Shown piece by piece: positions 30,564-41,092 of a stretch of DNA of 64,000 nucleotides (its first letter is position 1; the number at the start of each line of letters is the position of its first letter). The DNA lies in the NCBI GenBank assembly GCA_933822405.4, contig CAKOGP040002325.1, positions 62,001 through 126,000 of the forward strand, read 5' to 3'. Both the position numbers and the translations under genes were made by a program. The DNA comes from Cylindrotheca closterium (Eukaryota; Bacillariophyta; Bacillariophyceae; Bacillariales; Bacillariaceae). Under the pieces are notes generated by a model that saw nothing but the letters and a program-made list of their open reading frames with translations, was not told where the DNA came from and did no database searches.

Positions 30564-33500
30564 TTATTCTTGAAGCCCACTTTGTTCCAAAAATGCGGTT
30601 GCCGTTGGCGTACGACCGCGAAAGATCTCAAAGACTTGATCGGGTGGGATTCCTCCTCCCAAACTCAAAAAGGTATCCCGAAAGCGTTTACCAATGACCT
30701 TGAGTTCGTCTTCTTTGTTGTTGTTGTTGTTGTTGTTGTTATTATTAGTACCTTGCGTACCGGTAGTACTAGGAGAATCATTCAAAACGGCTTCAAAGGC
30801 GCCAAAGGCGTCAGCGCTCATCAAGTCGGCCCAAAGATACGAATAGTATCCAGCCGAATATCCACCCGCAAAAATATGACTAAAGGAACAAAGGTAGCGA
30901 TCTTCTTTCAACAAAGGCATCATGGAGGGAGGCAAATACTTTTCGGCAACCTTTCGCTGGACATCAAATATGGTCGTCTTTGGCTGTTTCAAAAAGTATT
31001 GACTTTGAATCGTCTCGTCGTTCTCGTCAAAGGTAGAAATGGCACTCGTAGTGCCGTGCAGTGCGAGGTCTAGCTGTCCGTAATACAATTGTTTGCACGT
31101 CTTCATTCCAGCACCAAACACCTTTTGCTGGAGCAGCTTTTCGTACATTGCTTCCGGTAGAGGCTGGTGACTTTGCCAGTGTCGAGCAAACGAATAGAGC
31201 GTGTCACGATCGTAACACCATCGCTCCATGAATTGGGAAGGGATTTCCACGGCATCCCACTATTCGCATGTTGATGAAGATGATGATAGTGAAATTCAAT
31301 ATAAAATAATGAAACGAAGAAGCAAGAGGCTATGTAAGTACCAGACAAGAAGAAAATATCATAGAACAAAAATCATCGTCGTTCAATCAATGACATCAAA
31401 TAAGTCATCCATTCATTCATTCATTCATTCGCAATGTCACATACCTCAATCCCATTGATTCCTGACACTTCACCGACAGAGGCAGTAGTCAACAGATGCT
31501 GCAGGGCATGGCCAAATTCGTGAAACACAGTTTCGACTTCCCGAAAGGTCAGCAAGGATGGTCTCCCTCCTTGTTGTTGTTGTTGTCGTTCGGCAGGTGG
31601 GTGGACATTGTACGATACATATGCCACTGGGAGGTCATTCCTCAAAGCTCTTGATTTGGCAACACAACTTGACATCCAAGCTCCACCTCGCTTGTTTAGT
31701 GGCCGAAAATATGGATCAAGGTAAAAACTGGCAATATGCTTCCCGCTGGCATTGTCATACAGATTGTAAAAGGAGACATCGGGGTGCCACTTGTCGGCCA
31801 CATCTTCCTTGATGGTCACGTCAAACAGACGATTGACCAGTTGAAATAGGCCATGAATCACATTCGGATGGGCAAAGTAGGGCCGTAGCTCTTCTTCTGT
31901 AAGATCAAATTTGGATTCCTTCAATCGTTCCGTCCAGTAGGAAATGTCCCAGGGCTCCAAGGGGACCGGGACGCGACATCCACTTGCGTCTGTTTCCATC
32001 AGTCCACCACTTGCATGCGCAAACTTTGTAACCTCTTCCAATTCCTTTTTTGCCGCTGGTAAGGCTTTCGCTAGTACAAAATCCGACAGCTTGGTAATGG
32101 CGTCGGTCGAGGATGCCATTTTCGATGACAGACTCAGTTCGGCATAGCTATCATACCCAAGTAGCTTTGCCATCTCCTTTCTGAGTTGTAATATCTCCTC
32201 AATGACTGGAATATTGTTCTTGTCGGGAGATTTCTCAGATGCTCGTTGCAGATGGGCCATGTATATCTGCTGTCGCAACGGTCGGTCCCGAATGTGCTTC
32301 ATGGCGGAGAGATAGGACGATTGGTCCATGGTCACTCTCCACGGTCCTGTCTTCCATCCCAAATTCCTCATTTCTTCTTCGTATTGCTGCTCTTCGTAGG
32401 ATACTGGTCCATTGCTACTCCAACCATTAAAGCTGGTAGAATCATTCGGGTTCCGAGTGTCGCTGATTCCAATGTACCCCAGTCTTGCCATTTCTTTTCG
32501 GTATGCATTGTTCCATTGAAGTAATATTGATTCTGGAACGCCGTCCATTAAACTCTGATCGCTAATAGTCATGAACAAGGCTTGGGTCTCGTCCAAGATG
32601 TTGTGGGAAAATTTGGTGGCCAACGATGCCAGTCGCAACTGAATTTCATTGAAACGGTCCTGGTCTTCTTTCGACTTCATCCCGACGCCTCCTTCTTTCA
32701 TGGATCGCAATATGCTTTCCAGCGCTCGCTGTTCTTGCTGTTGCTCATACACTTTATCTGTAATGATGGAGTCGACAGGCGTAATGGCACGGTTTTCCTT
32801 GATATTATTGGATAGCTCCTTCTGTTGCTTTTCATTGGATTTGACCTGCTCCTCTAGTTGCTTTTGCAGTGCATCAAACAAGGCTTCCGACTGATAGAAC
32901 TGAGAGCTTGCTTTCAGTACTACCCTCTGATACTGTTCGTAAGTCTTACGGAGGTCATTGTCGTTCTTCACGGCATGCAAATGAGAAACAATGGTCCAAG
33001 TATGATCCAGGATATGTTTGATGCTGTCTAGCTGATCCAACATACAGGACAGCTCAAGTTTCTCAGAATCATCCTTGCTATTCATAATTCCGGTGTTGGG
33101 TGCAACCGATGACGCTTTCATGTTCAGATAAGATTCGAAAAGTTCGAATTCCAGTTTCATGGTTTCTATTTTCTTTTCTAGCGCTGGAGCAATGTGCTGG
33201 GCCCGAATGCGAGAGAATTTGGGCAAACAATTCTCTTGATGCAACAGTGGATTATTGTCCATTGGGCTTAAATGGGTTGCAAAAAAGTCAGTTCTGGAAG
33301 CAACATCGACTCCATTGGTGTCGGCTTTAGCAGCAGTCATGTCTGACAATGGAATAGCAGGAACTTGACTAGTGGAGGATGAATCTACTATCCCGGCTTG
33401 GCAGTTGTAGGATGGTTGCGTATCGATGCCATTGCGGTAAGCAGTCATGTCCGATAATGGAACATCAGCCGATAGTGGAATAGCAGCAATTTGACTATTC

Positions 33501-33961
33501 GAGGATGACTGCATTCCGGCTCGGCTGTTGTAGGATGGTTGCGCCCGCGTATCGAGACCATTGCTGTAAGCAGTCATGTCCGATAAAGGAACATCAGCCG
33601 ATAGTGGAATAGCAGCAATTTGCCTATTCGAGGATGGCTGTATTCCGGCTTGGCTGTCGTAGGATGGTTGTGTGTCGAGACCATTGCTGTAAGCGGGTGT
33701 CATTCCCTGTCCATCATTGTAATTGAATGGCTGCATACCATTGTAGTATGGTGGCATATCATACACTCCATTGTAGCGAGGTGGGAGGTCATATCCATCG
33801 TTGTAGGGCGTCGGCACATCATTATAGGATGGTGGTCTATTCGAATAGTCGGAATAAGGTCCTCGACGAGACCCTGGCAGGGATGGATCGGGAAACGACA
33901 GAGCATCGGTGTGAATTCTGGTGCATTCAACCAGTAGAAACAGGATCAATTTGAAATTCAT
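30564..33961 (-). CDS. M3-family zinc metallopeptidase (oligopeptidase A / thimet type) with repetitive N-terminal extension
   Basis: Two exons are inferred: 33961-31445 and 31259-30564, giving 1070 aa. The 185-nt intron (GTATGT...GAATAG) contains an ATTC microsatellite. Joining gives SGINGIE-WDAVEIPSQFME, as expected for M3 peptidases. The HEFGH zinc motif is at 814-818 and the third ligand is Glu844 in the second exon, so neither exon alone can be active. A signal-like N-terminus (1-20, LILFLLVECT) is followed by a Tyr/Pro/Asn-rich region and three imperfect repeats of about 40 residues (YSNGLDTQPSY..., IAAIPLSADVPLSDMTA) up to about residue 210. The peptidase domain follows (LPKFSRIRAQHIAPALE onward). 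An Asn run lies near residue 1010. The role is peptide clearance, probably in an organelle (targeting inferred). Confidence 0.9.
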
Positions 33962-34749
33962 TTTCCGGTTGTCTTTAGTCTTCTTTTCGTCATATGAGTT
34001 TCTATTCTTCTATCTTGCATACGGATCTATGGAAAAACTTTGAAAGCTTAATGCTAGCGTTGGTGCAGACCTAGTATAGGGGGACTGGTGTGGAGCTTCT
34101 TCTATGAACTGATGCTGATGTCCATTTCGAATTTCGAGCGATAAATTCTTGATGGGCGTGCGTCAGCTTCGATCACGTACGTGCGTCAACAGCGACATTG
34201 GGGGAATAGCATGGCGAGTAGGGTACAAACTGGGGGAAGGGTAAGACTTGACCCATTCCCGAGAGTATTTGACTCTTTGGCGCAAAACCTTCGCATACCG
34301 GTAGACATTCTCCAACCAATCTAGCTATTCTCAACAACGATTGGTCCATCGCCTGGGCTAGGACGTTTCCAACAAAAGCTTTCATTATGTGCGAGGCATG
34401 ATTCAGTTTTCTCACCATCATGCCGCACTTAGGAACATCTCAGCCAATTTGTCTTTTGAGAAGGTTTTGTCGTTTAGAAACCCAAGAGATAATCACACTT
34501 TGACTCAAAGACTTTATGCGAAGGTTTCGTTGCTTTCTACTGACATCAGTACTTGCGTCCTCCTCATCCATCTGGGATTGCCCTAGCTTCTACCGACTTC
34601 CAGAACAACTTTACGACCACAGGTCAGAATTCAGGTTTCTCCTGGCAATCCTCATAATTTGGATTTCTCAACGTTTTTCACAATTACTTTGCATTCCATT
34701 TCGAATTCAATAAATTCATTCATCCAAAAACAATTCATCCGTTGATACC
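33962..34749. other. Intergenic; 3' part is duplicated S-gene 5' flank
   Basis: The first 300 bases are the 5' flank of the M3 peptidase gene. From about 34265 the sequence is homologous to 6480-6961 and is the probable promoter/5' UTR of S copy 2. No gene is seen. Confidence 0.6.
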
Positions 34750-35793
34750 ATGATGTTCTCTACCCTTGCTGTTGCCCTCCTCGCAAGCTCTGCTGCTGTC
34801 TCTGAAGCTGCTGCCGCTATTGGCCTTCGTGGTCAAGCCAACACCGCTTCTGTCCCAACCCTTCCGAATGGAATCTCCTGTCGCTTCTGTCCTGACGATG
34901 ACAACTACAAGTATCCTCTTGACGACGACTGGACTCATTGGCACCGTGGCCTTGATGAGAAGGCCAACTCTCGTGCCAATACCGAGCGTGAGCTCACCAG
35001 CACTGATAAGCTCAAGGCTACTGCCAAGGTTGCTCATTACGAAGCCCACTTTCTGGAGCATGCTGCTTCCAAGCAATCCAAGGACGAGCACAAGCGTGCT
35101 CTCCAAGCTGCCGCTGTGGAAGCCGACAAGGAAGCCTCCATGTTGGTCGATGCTGTCAACGGTGGGGATGCCGATGCCCATGACCGTATCTTGAAGGAAA
35201 AGATGCTCCCCAACGACATTTCTTGCCGTTTCTGTCCTGATGATGACAATTACAAGTACCCACTTGACGACGACTGGACCCACTGGCACCGTAACCTTGA
35301 TGCCAAGGCCGACTCTCAAGCCGCTGATGCCGAGCGTGAGCTCACCAGCACTGACAAGCTCAAGGCTACCGCCAAGGCCGCTCACTACGAAGCCCACTTC
35401 CTCCAACACGCTGCCTCCAAGCAAGCCAAGGACGAGCACAAGCGCGCTCTTCAAGATGCTGCTGTGGAAGCCAACAAGGAAGCCTCCATGTTGATCGATG
35501 CCGTCAAGAGTGGCGACGTCAATGCCCACGATCGCATCTTGAAGGAGAAGTTGCTCCCCAACGACATTTCTTGCCGTTTCTGTCCTGATGATGACAACTA
35601 CAAGTACCCACTTGATGATGATTGGACTCATTGGCACCGTGATCTGAAGGATGTTGGCGAGTCTTCTCCTGTGGAAGCTGACGAAGGGCGCAAGATGAAG
35701 GAGGTCAAACTTCCAAATGGTATTTCTTGCCGCTTCTGTCCAGATGATGACAACTACAAGTATCCTCTTGATGATGACTGGACTCACTGGCAT
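34265..35793 (+). repeat. Segmental duplication copy 2 (S gene plus 5' flank)
   Basis: This is the partner of 6480-8005. It is identical from 34557 to 35549. Five substitutions lie between 35550 and the end of the coding sequence (at 35550, 35657, 35665, 35667 and 35715), and about 8 percent difference lies in the 228 bp upstream of 34557. Similarity ends at the stop codon. Confidence 0.9.
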
Positions 35794-35796
35794 TAG
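34750..35796 (+). CDS. Secreted four-module repeat protein (family S, copy 2)
   Basis: This 348-aa, intronless protein is identical to copy 1 at all but two residues (Val to Gly and Ala to Ser in the short spacer between modules 3 and 4, KDVGESSP). The signal peptide (1-20), the four 28-residue modules (38-65, 153-180, 269-296, 321-348) and the 87-88-residue helix-prone spacers are all retained. The stop codon is TAG, not TGA as in copy 1, and the 3' flank is unrelated, so the two genes probably have different 3' UTRs. Because coding and proximal upstream sequence are nearly identical, short reads could not distinguish their expression. Function is unknown; see copy 1 for the module analysis. 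Confidence 0.85.
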   Translation: MMFSTLAVALLASSAAVSEAAAAIGLRGQANTASVPTLPNGISCRFCPDDDNYKYPLDDDWTHWHRGLDEKANSRANTERELTSTDKLKATAKVAHYEAHFLEHAASKQSKDEHKRALQAAAVEADKEASMLVDAVNGGDADAHDRILKEKMLPNDISCRFCPDDDNYKYPLDDDWTHWHRNLDAKADSQAADAERELTSTDKLKATAKAAHYEAHFLQHAASKQAKDEHKRALQDAAVEANKEASMLIDAVKSGDVNAHDRILKEKLLPNDISCRFCPDDDNYKYPLDDDWTHWHRDLKDVGESSPVEADEGRKMKEVKLPNGISCRFCPDDDNYKYPLDDDWTHWH

Positions 35797-37533
35797 ATTC
35801 ATTGGCCACTCGACGATCTCAGAGGATCGATTTGTGAGGCTGGATTTGGAAGCATAGCTAGTCGTTTTAGTAACTGAATAGTAATGCTTGATTCGGCATG
35901 CGCATTCTTGACCATCACACTGGTAGTTTCCATATCTTTGTCTCGGCCCGGCCTGGACTGTAGACCTATCATCATCCCAACTGGCTTACATTCTTCGTTG
36001 TGCTCGCGATCTTCTTGGAGCTGCCAAGGTCGGTAGGGTCAAATTTTTGAAATAGATTATAGAATAGAGAATGGGTGCGATTCTCAGAATTTCGATCATA
36101 GTCTTTGCTTAGTAGAGGTTTCACTGCAATAGTAGAACGTGATACTATGATCTACGATGAATCAATCATTTCTCTAACAACAAGTTTTACGTCTCTTTAG
36201 GCTTTTCTATCCCATAGCACCGGTATTCCTGAAGCTGCAAAATACTCCTGCAGCTCCCACGTGATAAATGCTTGTATCATGGTTTATCTCTCCGCTGTAT
36301 TCTCAATACTACTTCGTATGATCGCTTGGGTCGATGTTTACGCTTTCTCTGGTACGTCTTCCGCGTCTTCTTTTGACTGTTCTACCGTTATTCCCGAAGT
36401 GCGATCCGCCATGCTTGAGGTTACACCACGATGGTGTGCTCCTGGGATGGTTACACTTTACTATGTAGTACGGTACAAGTTTCAAGTCTTCTTTTTGGCT
36501 TTTCAAGTAAGTACTGGTATTCCTGAAGCTGCAAACTACTCCCGCAGCTCCCACGGTGGATAAATGCTTGTGCCGGGGGTTTTTTCTCCGTTACTCCGTT
36601 GTATTTATCCTACTACACAGGATCGCTTGCCTGCACGTGGACACTCTCTGTAGTACGAGTGTCACGTGTTCTTTTTGGCCCTTCTACCGGTACTCCCGAA
36701 GCTGCAATCCCTTCTGCCTGGAGGTTTCACGATGATATTAGAGCTTCGAGTGGATAGATAGTTACACTTTCTGTAATAGTACGAGTTTCTCGTCTTCTTT
36801 TTCACTCTTCTACCCGTACTCCGAAGCTGCCATCCCTCTTAGAGGTTTTCACGACTGTAGTAGAGCTCCGTACTATGATCTACCCTCCCACCAAGTTTGC
36901 TTCAATCCCTTCCCTGGTTGGATGTTTACACTTTCTGTGGTACGAGTTTGACGTCTTCTTTTCGACTTTTCCGCTGGTATTCACGAAGATAAGAAGAGTC
37001 CGCACCGCTGCTAGCTGATTTATTGCATCTGTTGCAGTTGCCCTTGATCCAATAATCACGGGTGTCACGACAGCAGATAGCTTCAAGCAGATGGATCAGA
37101 ACGGCGGCGATGTTTAATTTTCATCCTTAAATGAAATATGACGTGGTCTCTGTCAGGAATCTTTTTCCATTTCCACTTATGAAAATCATTTGTTCTCTCG
37201 TCAGTGTGGGTCATACAGAAAAGACAAACAGGTCGCTTTTTATATATCGACACGTCATTGTTGCGAATGCAAAGACTCTTCGATGCTTAATTTGTAAGTG
37301 AATGATAAGTGGAGAATACATATGATTATTCGACCTTGAAGTTGTGTGCTGTGTGACTTTGGTACACGTACCACCACTTACACAATTTCACTAAATTCGG
37401 TCTCAAGCAATAATCCATGAGGGAAAGCAACTTTGTTCGTTTCTTTCTGGTTGAAGCAAGAAACGAACTCTCCTCAACTATAGCTTTCCATTGAATTGAC
37501 AACACAACGATTATATTGCAGGTTTAACAAATC
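35797..37533. other. 1.7-kb noncoding region with degenerate repeats
   Basis: No gene is supported. From about 36320 to 36990 there are at least five degenerate direct copies of a unit reading roughly TTTACACTTTCTGTGGTACG, then CGTCTTCTTTTTGACTTTTC, then a GGTATTCCCGAAGCTGC-like end, spaced about 100-190 bp apart. The whole region is the 5' part of the tandem unit that recurs at 38642-40101. Confidence 0.7.
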
Positions 37534-38163
37534 ATGATGATGAACACAATGCCAAACACAATGAGCCATAGACAGACTATGGAACTGGCTCAGCAATCAC
37601 AAATGCAAATGGAATCATTGGAATACCGGCTTCCACCACTATTCGAGCGCCACCATTCGACAGTTCGGTACATCCGAGCAGGCTATTACTTGGATGCCAT
37701 CCATTCTATCATGGAAGGGTTCTCGCTGAACCAAGCATCGCTTGAGATGCAACGCGATACGGCCACAGCAAAGCTGATTGAAGTAGATAGTCCTCGATCA
37801 GACGAAAACATCAATTTCGTGATCGATCGCAATCCCATGGATTTGGACACCTCTGATGGCCAGAGTCCAGACGAGCATTTGTTTGTTGCAATGCTCTACA
37901 ATCTAGCTCTGTCCTATCACATGCTTGCACTATCTGCTATTGAAGAAGGAGGTATTGACGACGGAAAGCAGCACTGCGAGCACAACATACAAGGCAAAGA
38001 GCAAATTGTTGGAATCCTTGGAGATTCACTCCATCTATACGAAGAGGCTTCCATTCGACTACACAACCTTGACCCAAAGTTGAAATCCTCGCTGTACAGT
38101 ATCCCATCACTCCATAGCAACATGCGACATGTGAAGCTGCTTCGTCTGCAGTCCAGATCATGA
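37534..38163 (+). CDS. Family F protein (copy 3), unknown function
   Basis: This 209-aa, single-exon protein is a homologue of the F genes at 20.7 and 22.5 kb. The shared blocks are LEYRLPPLFERHHSTVRYIR, AGYYLDAIHSIMEGF, VIDRNPMDLD, HLFVAMLYNLALSYHMLAL, LHLYEEASIRLHNLDPKLK and LHSNMRHVKLL. The N-terminus is Met/Gln-rich (MMMNTMPNTMSHRQTMELAQQ). No signal peptide or TM segment is present. It is 207/209 identical to copy 4 (Ser versus Ala in ILGDSLHLYEE, Ser versus Leu in LKSSLYS). A helical, TPR-like fold is possible, but no enzyme motif is visible. The promoter region carries the degenerate repeat array described in the flanking entry. Confidence 0.78.
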   Translation: MMMNTMPNTMSHRQTMELAQQSQMQMESLEYRLPPLFERHHSTVRYIRAGYYLDAIHSIMEGFSLNQASLEMQRDTATAKLIEVDSPRSDENINFVIDRNPMDLDTSDGQSPDEHLFVAMLYNLALSYHMLALSAIEEGGIDDGKQHCEHNIQGKEQIVGILGDSLHLYEEASIRLHNLDPKLKSSLYSIPSLHSNMRHVKLLRLQSRS

Positions 38164-40101
38164 CATCGTGTGTGCTTCAGGGGGTGGAAACAATATTGGA
38201 TCGAAAATAATAATAAAAACAAAATAGACGATTGTATAAAGACAAAACAAGACAATGTTATTGTATCCCTGCTCTACTGCTGTCATTCTTGTGAGTGATT
38301 CGGATGAAAACGGTGATATGCTGAGGAAAGTTTATTGCCCCGATTATGATGATTGATCATGCCGATGATAATTCCATTTCTGATATTGATTTCTTTATTT
38401 ATTAGTCGCTTTTGCCATGCCCTTGCCTTTGCAAAGTGGGAACTTATCGATGGATCTCCTTTTGTCATCTGTTGTCTGCACAATGACACATATCGATTCA
38501 CCAAAGAAACATACCAGACAACGAGGAGTTCAAGCAAGCAAGCAAGCAAGCATTATTATTATTACGCTTGTTCCAGCACTGTTGCGGTAGGCAAAGTAGA
38601 GTTGGACGGATGGTCTCATTTTTCCTGATGAAACGTGATAAGGATGGATTTGTGAGGCTTGATTTGGAAGCATAGCTAGTCGTTTTTGTAATTGAATAGT
38701 AATGCTTGATTTGGTATGCGCATTTTAATCATCACAGCTTTCATTGATGGTTTCGTTATCTTTGTCTCGGCTCGGCCTGGGCGGATTGTATAGACGTATC
38801 ATCGCAACTAACTTACGTTCTTCGTGGTGCTCGCGATCGTCTTGGCGCAGTTGATCCTCGTTCTCAGTGGATCGAACTGATTCGAGTAGTTGCCAAGGTG
38901 TGTCGAGGTTCAATTAAAAAAAAAATGTATCATGGCTGCAGAATGGAGAATGGTTTTGTTTCCCAACATTTTAACCATAGTCTTTGCTTAGAGACTTCAC
39001 GGCGATATTAGAGTTTGATACTACGATCTACTGTACCTACCACATTTGCATCAATCCTACTGTACGTCTGATTGATTGGATGGATATTTACATTTTCTGG
39101 TGTTGTAAGAGTCTCACATCTTCTTTTTGACTCCTTTACCAGTGTTCCTGAAGCTGAAAAGAAATCTTTCAGACTTCCTGTTCCCACAGCTCCCAAGAGA
39201 TGAATACGGTGCTTTTGCCGTGGTTTATTCCTCCGTTGAATCAATTTTACCAATACCGGAATATACGTACCGTATGATCGCTTGGCTGGATGTTTACACT
39301 CTCTGTAGTATGAGTGCCACGTGTTCTTTTTCCCCTTTCTACCGTTGCTCCCATAGTTGCGATCCCTTCTGGAGGTTTTACAACCATAGTAGAGCTTCGT
39401 ACCATGATCTACTCTCCCACATTATTTGCGCAAAATGGTTGGATGTTTACACTTTCTGTGGTACAAGTGTCACGTCTTCTTTTTGACTTTTCTTCACGGT
39501 ATTCACGAACCTGCGAAGAATTCCTGTCCTTCCACCACTTCCAGCTGATTTAATGCATCTGTTGCAGTTCACTTCTCCATTGATCCCTTTTGCAAAGCAT
39601 TAGCAGGAGGGTGTCACGATAGCAGATGGTGAGACACAGATTTGAAGCAGATGGATCCGAACGGCGGTGGTGGTGAGCTTTCAGCCTTAAATGAAACCTG
39701 ACGTGGCCTCTATCAGGAATCTTTTTTCGTTTCCACTTATGAAAATCATTTGTTCTATCGTCATTGAAGGTCATACAGAAAAGACAAACGGGTCGCTTTT
39801 TATATATCGACACGTCATTCTTTGTCATTCAAAGACCCTTCGATGTTGAATTTGCATGGGGAGAAACAAAAATGATAAGTGGAGAATACATATGATGATT
39901 CGACCATGAAGTTGTGTGCTGTGTGACTTTGGTACCACCACTTACACAATTTCACTAAATTCGGTCTCAAGCAATATAATCCATGAGGGAAAGCAACTTT
40001 GTTCGTTTCTTTCTGGTTGAAGCAAGAAACGAACTCTCCTCGCAACTATAGCTTTCCATTGAATTGACAACACAACAATTATATTGCAGATTTAACAAAT
40101 C
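38164..40101. other. Spacer between F copies 3 and 4, second degenerate repeat array
   Basis: No gene is seen apart from a T-family stump at 38562-38625. From about 39080 to 39510 there are three or more degenerate units of the same TTTACACTTTCTGTGG / GTCTTCTTTTTGACTTTTC type found upstream of F copy 3. An AAGC microsatellite lies at 38532-38551. Confidence 0.65.
38562..38625 (-). pseudogene. T-family gene 3' stump
   Basis: The minus strand matches the last 21 or so codons of the T gene at 41093-41860, down to the conserved LPTA-VLEQ tail and a stop. A TGA replaces the Gly codon of the EKGDHPSNST stretch, and the rest of the gene is absent. It is the part of the T gene that was carried along when the F unit was duplicated, and it marks the edge of the duplicated segment. 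Confidence 0.8.
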
Positions 40102-40731
40102 ATGATGATGAACACAATGCCAAACACAATGAGCCATAGACAGACTATGGAACTGGCTCAGCAATCACAAATGCAAATGGAATCATTGGAATACCGGCTT
40201 CCACCACTATTCGAGCGCCACCATTCGACAGTTCGGTACATCCGAGCAGGCTATTACTTGGATGCCATCCATTCTATCATGGAAGGGTTCTCGCTGAACC
40301 AAGCATCGCTTGAGATGCAACGCGATACGGCCACAGCAAAGCTGATTGAAGTAGATAGTCCTCGATCAGACGAAAACATCAATTTCGTGATCGATCGCAA
40401 TCCCATGGATTTGGACACCTCTGATGGCCAGAGTCCAGACGAGCATTTGTTTGTTGCAATGCTCTACAATCTAGCTCTGTCCTATCACATGCTTGCACTA
40501 TCTGCTATTGAAGAAGGAGGTATTGACGACGGAAAGCAGCACTGCGAGCACAACATACAAGGCAAAGAGCAAATTGTTGGAATCCTTGGAGATGCACTCC
40601 ATCTATACGAAGAGGCTTCCATTCGACTACACAACCTTGACCCAAAGTTGAAATCCTTGCTGTACAGTATCCCATCACTCCATAGCAACATGCGACATGT
40701 GAAGCTGCTTCGTTTGCAGTCCAGATCATGA
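40102..40731 (+). CDS. Family F protein (copy 4), unknown function
   Basis: This 209-aa protein is identical to copy 3 apart from two substitutions near the C-terminus (ILGDALHLYEE and LKSLLYS). All conserved F blocks are intact, so there is no sign of decay. The upstream 150 bp, including the AGGGAAAGCAACTTTGTTCG stretch, is also nearly identical to copy 3, so both probably share expression control. The gene faces the T gene tail-to-tail with a spacing of about 360 bp. Identity to copies 1 and 2 is much lower and restricted to the core blocks, so two separate rounds of tandem duplication are implied. Function is unknown. Confidence 0.78.
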   Translation: MMMNTMPNTMSHRQTMELAQQSQMQMESLEYRLPPLFERHHSTVRYIRAGYYLDAIHSIMEGFSLNQASLEMQRDTATAKLIEVDSPRSDENINFVIDRNPMDLDTSDGQSPDEHLFVAMLYNLALSYHMLALSAIEEGGIDDGKQHCEHNIQGKEQIVGILGDALHLYEEASIRLHNLDPKLKSLLYSIPSLHSNMRHVKLLRLQSRS

Positions 40732-41092
40732 CATCGTGTGTGCTTCAGGGGGTGGAAACAATATTGGATCGAAAATAATAATAAAAACAAAATAGACGAT
40801 TGTATAAAGACAACACACGAGACAATGTTATTGTATCCCTGCTCTACTGCTGTCATTCTTGTGAGTGATTCGGATGAAAACGGTGATATTCAATATGCTA
40901 GTGCTGGAAAATTTCGAAAGCCTATTGTCCTGATTCCGATGATTGATGCCTATGATAATTTCATTGCCTTGGTAGGATGAGAACTTATCAGTGGATCTCC
41001 TTTTGTCATCTGTTGTCTGCACAATGGAACATATCGATTCATCCAGGAAACACACCAGACAACGAGGATTTCAAGCAAGTAAGCAATCGTTA
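40732..41092. other. Convergent intergenic between F copy 4 and T copy 2
   Basis: No gene is seen. The 3' ends of two convergent genes meet here. An AT-rich AATAATAATAAAAACAAAAT stretch near 40774, also present in unit A at 38206, is a plausible 3' processing region. Confidence 0.45.

Larger units (their letters stand above)
35826..38626 (+). repeat. Tandem duplication unit A (F copy 3 and flanks)
   Basis: This unit aligns with unit B (38642-41157) from a GGATTTGTGAGGCTGGATTTG start to a GGACGGATGGTCTC end. Flanks are diverged and carry indels (unit A is about 0.3 kb longer), whereas the F coding sequence and its immediate 5' 150 bp are almost identical. The 3' end of the unit carries a stump of a T-family gene. 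Confidence 0.85.

Noticed and set aside
30564..31250. A separate gene made of the 31.2-30.6 kb frame
   Set aside because: It starts with GTG in the middle of the M3 peptidase fold, and splicing restores the expected GIEWDAVE-PSQ sequence.
6480..35793. Mobile element as the cause of the S duplication
   Set aside because: No terminal repeats, target-site duplication, transposase or reverse transcriptase was found at either copy; the 5' flank is included, so simple retroposition of an mRNA is also unlikely.
36261..36563. 100-codon frame inside the repeat array
   Set aside because: It runs through the degenerate repeats and has no equivalent in the second array.
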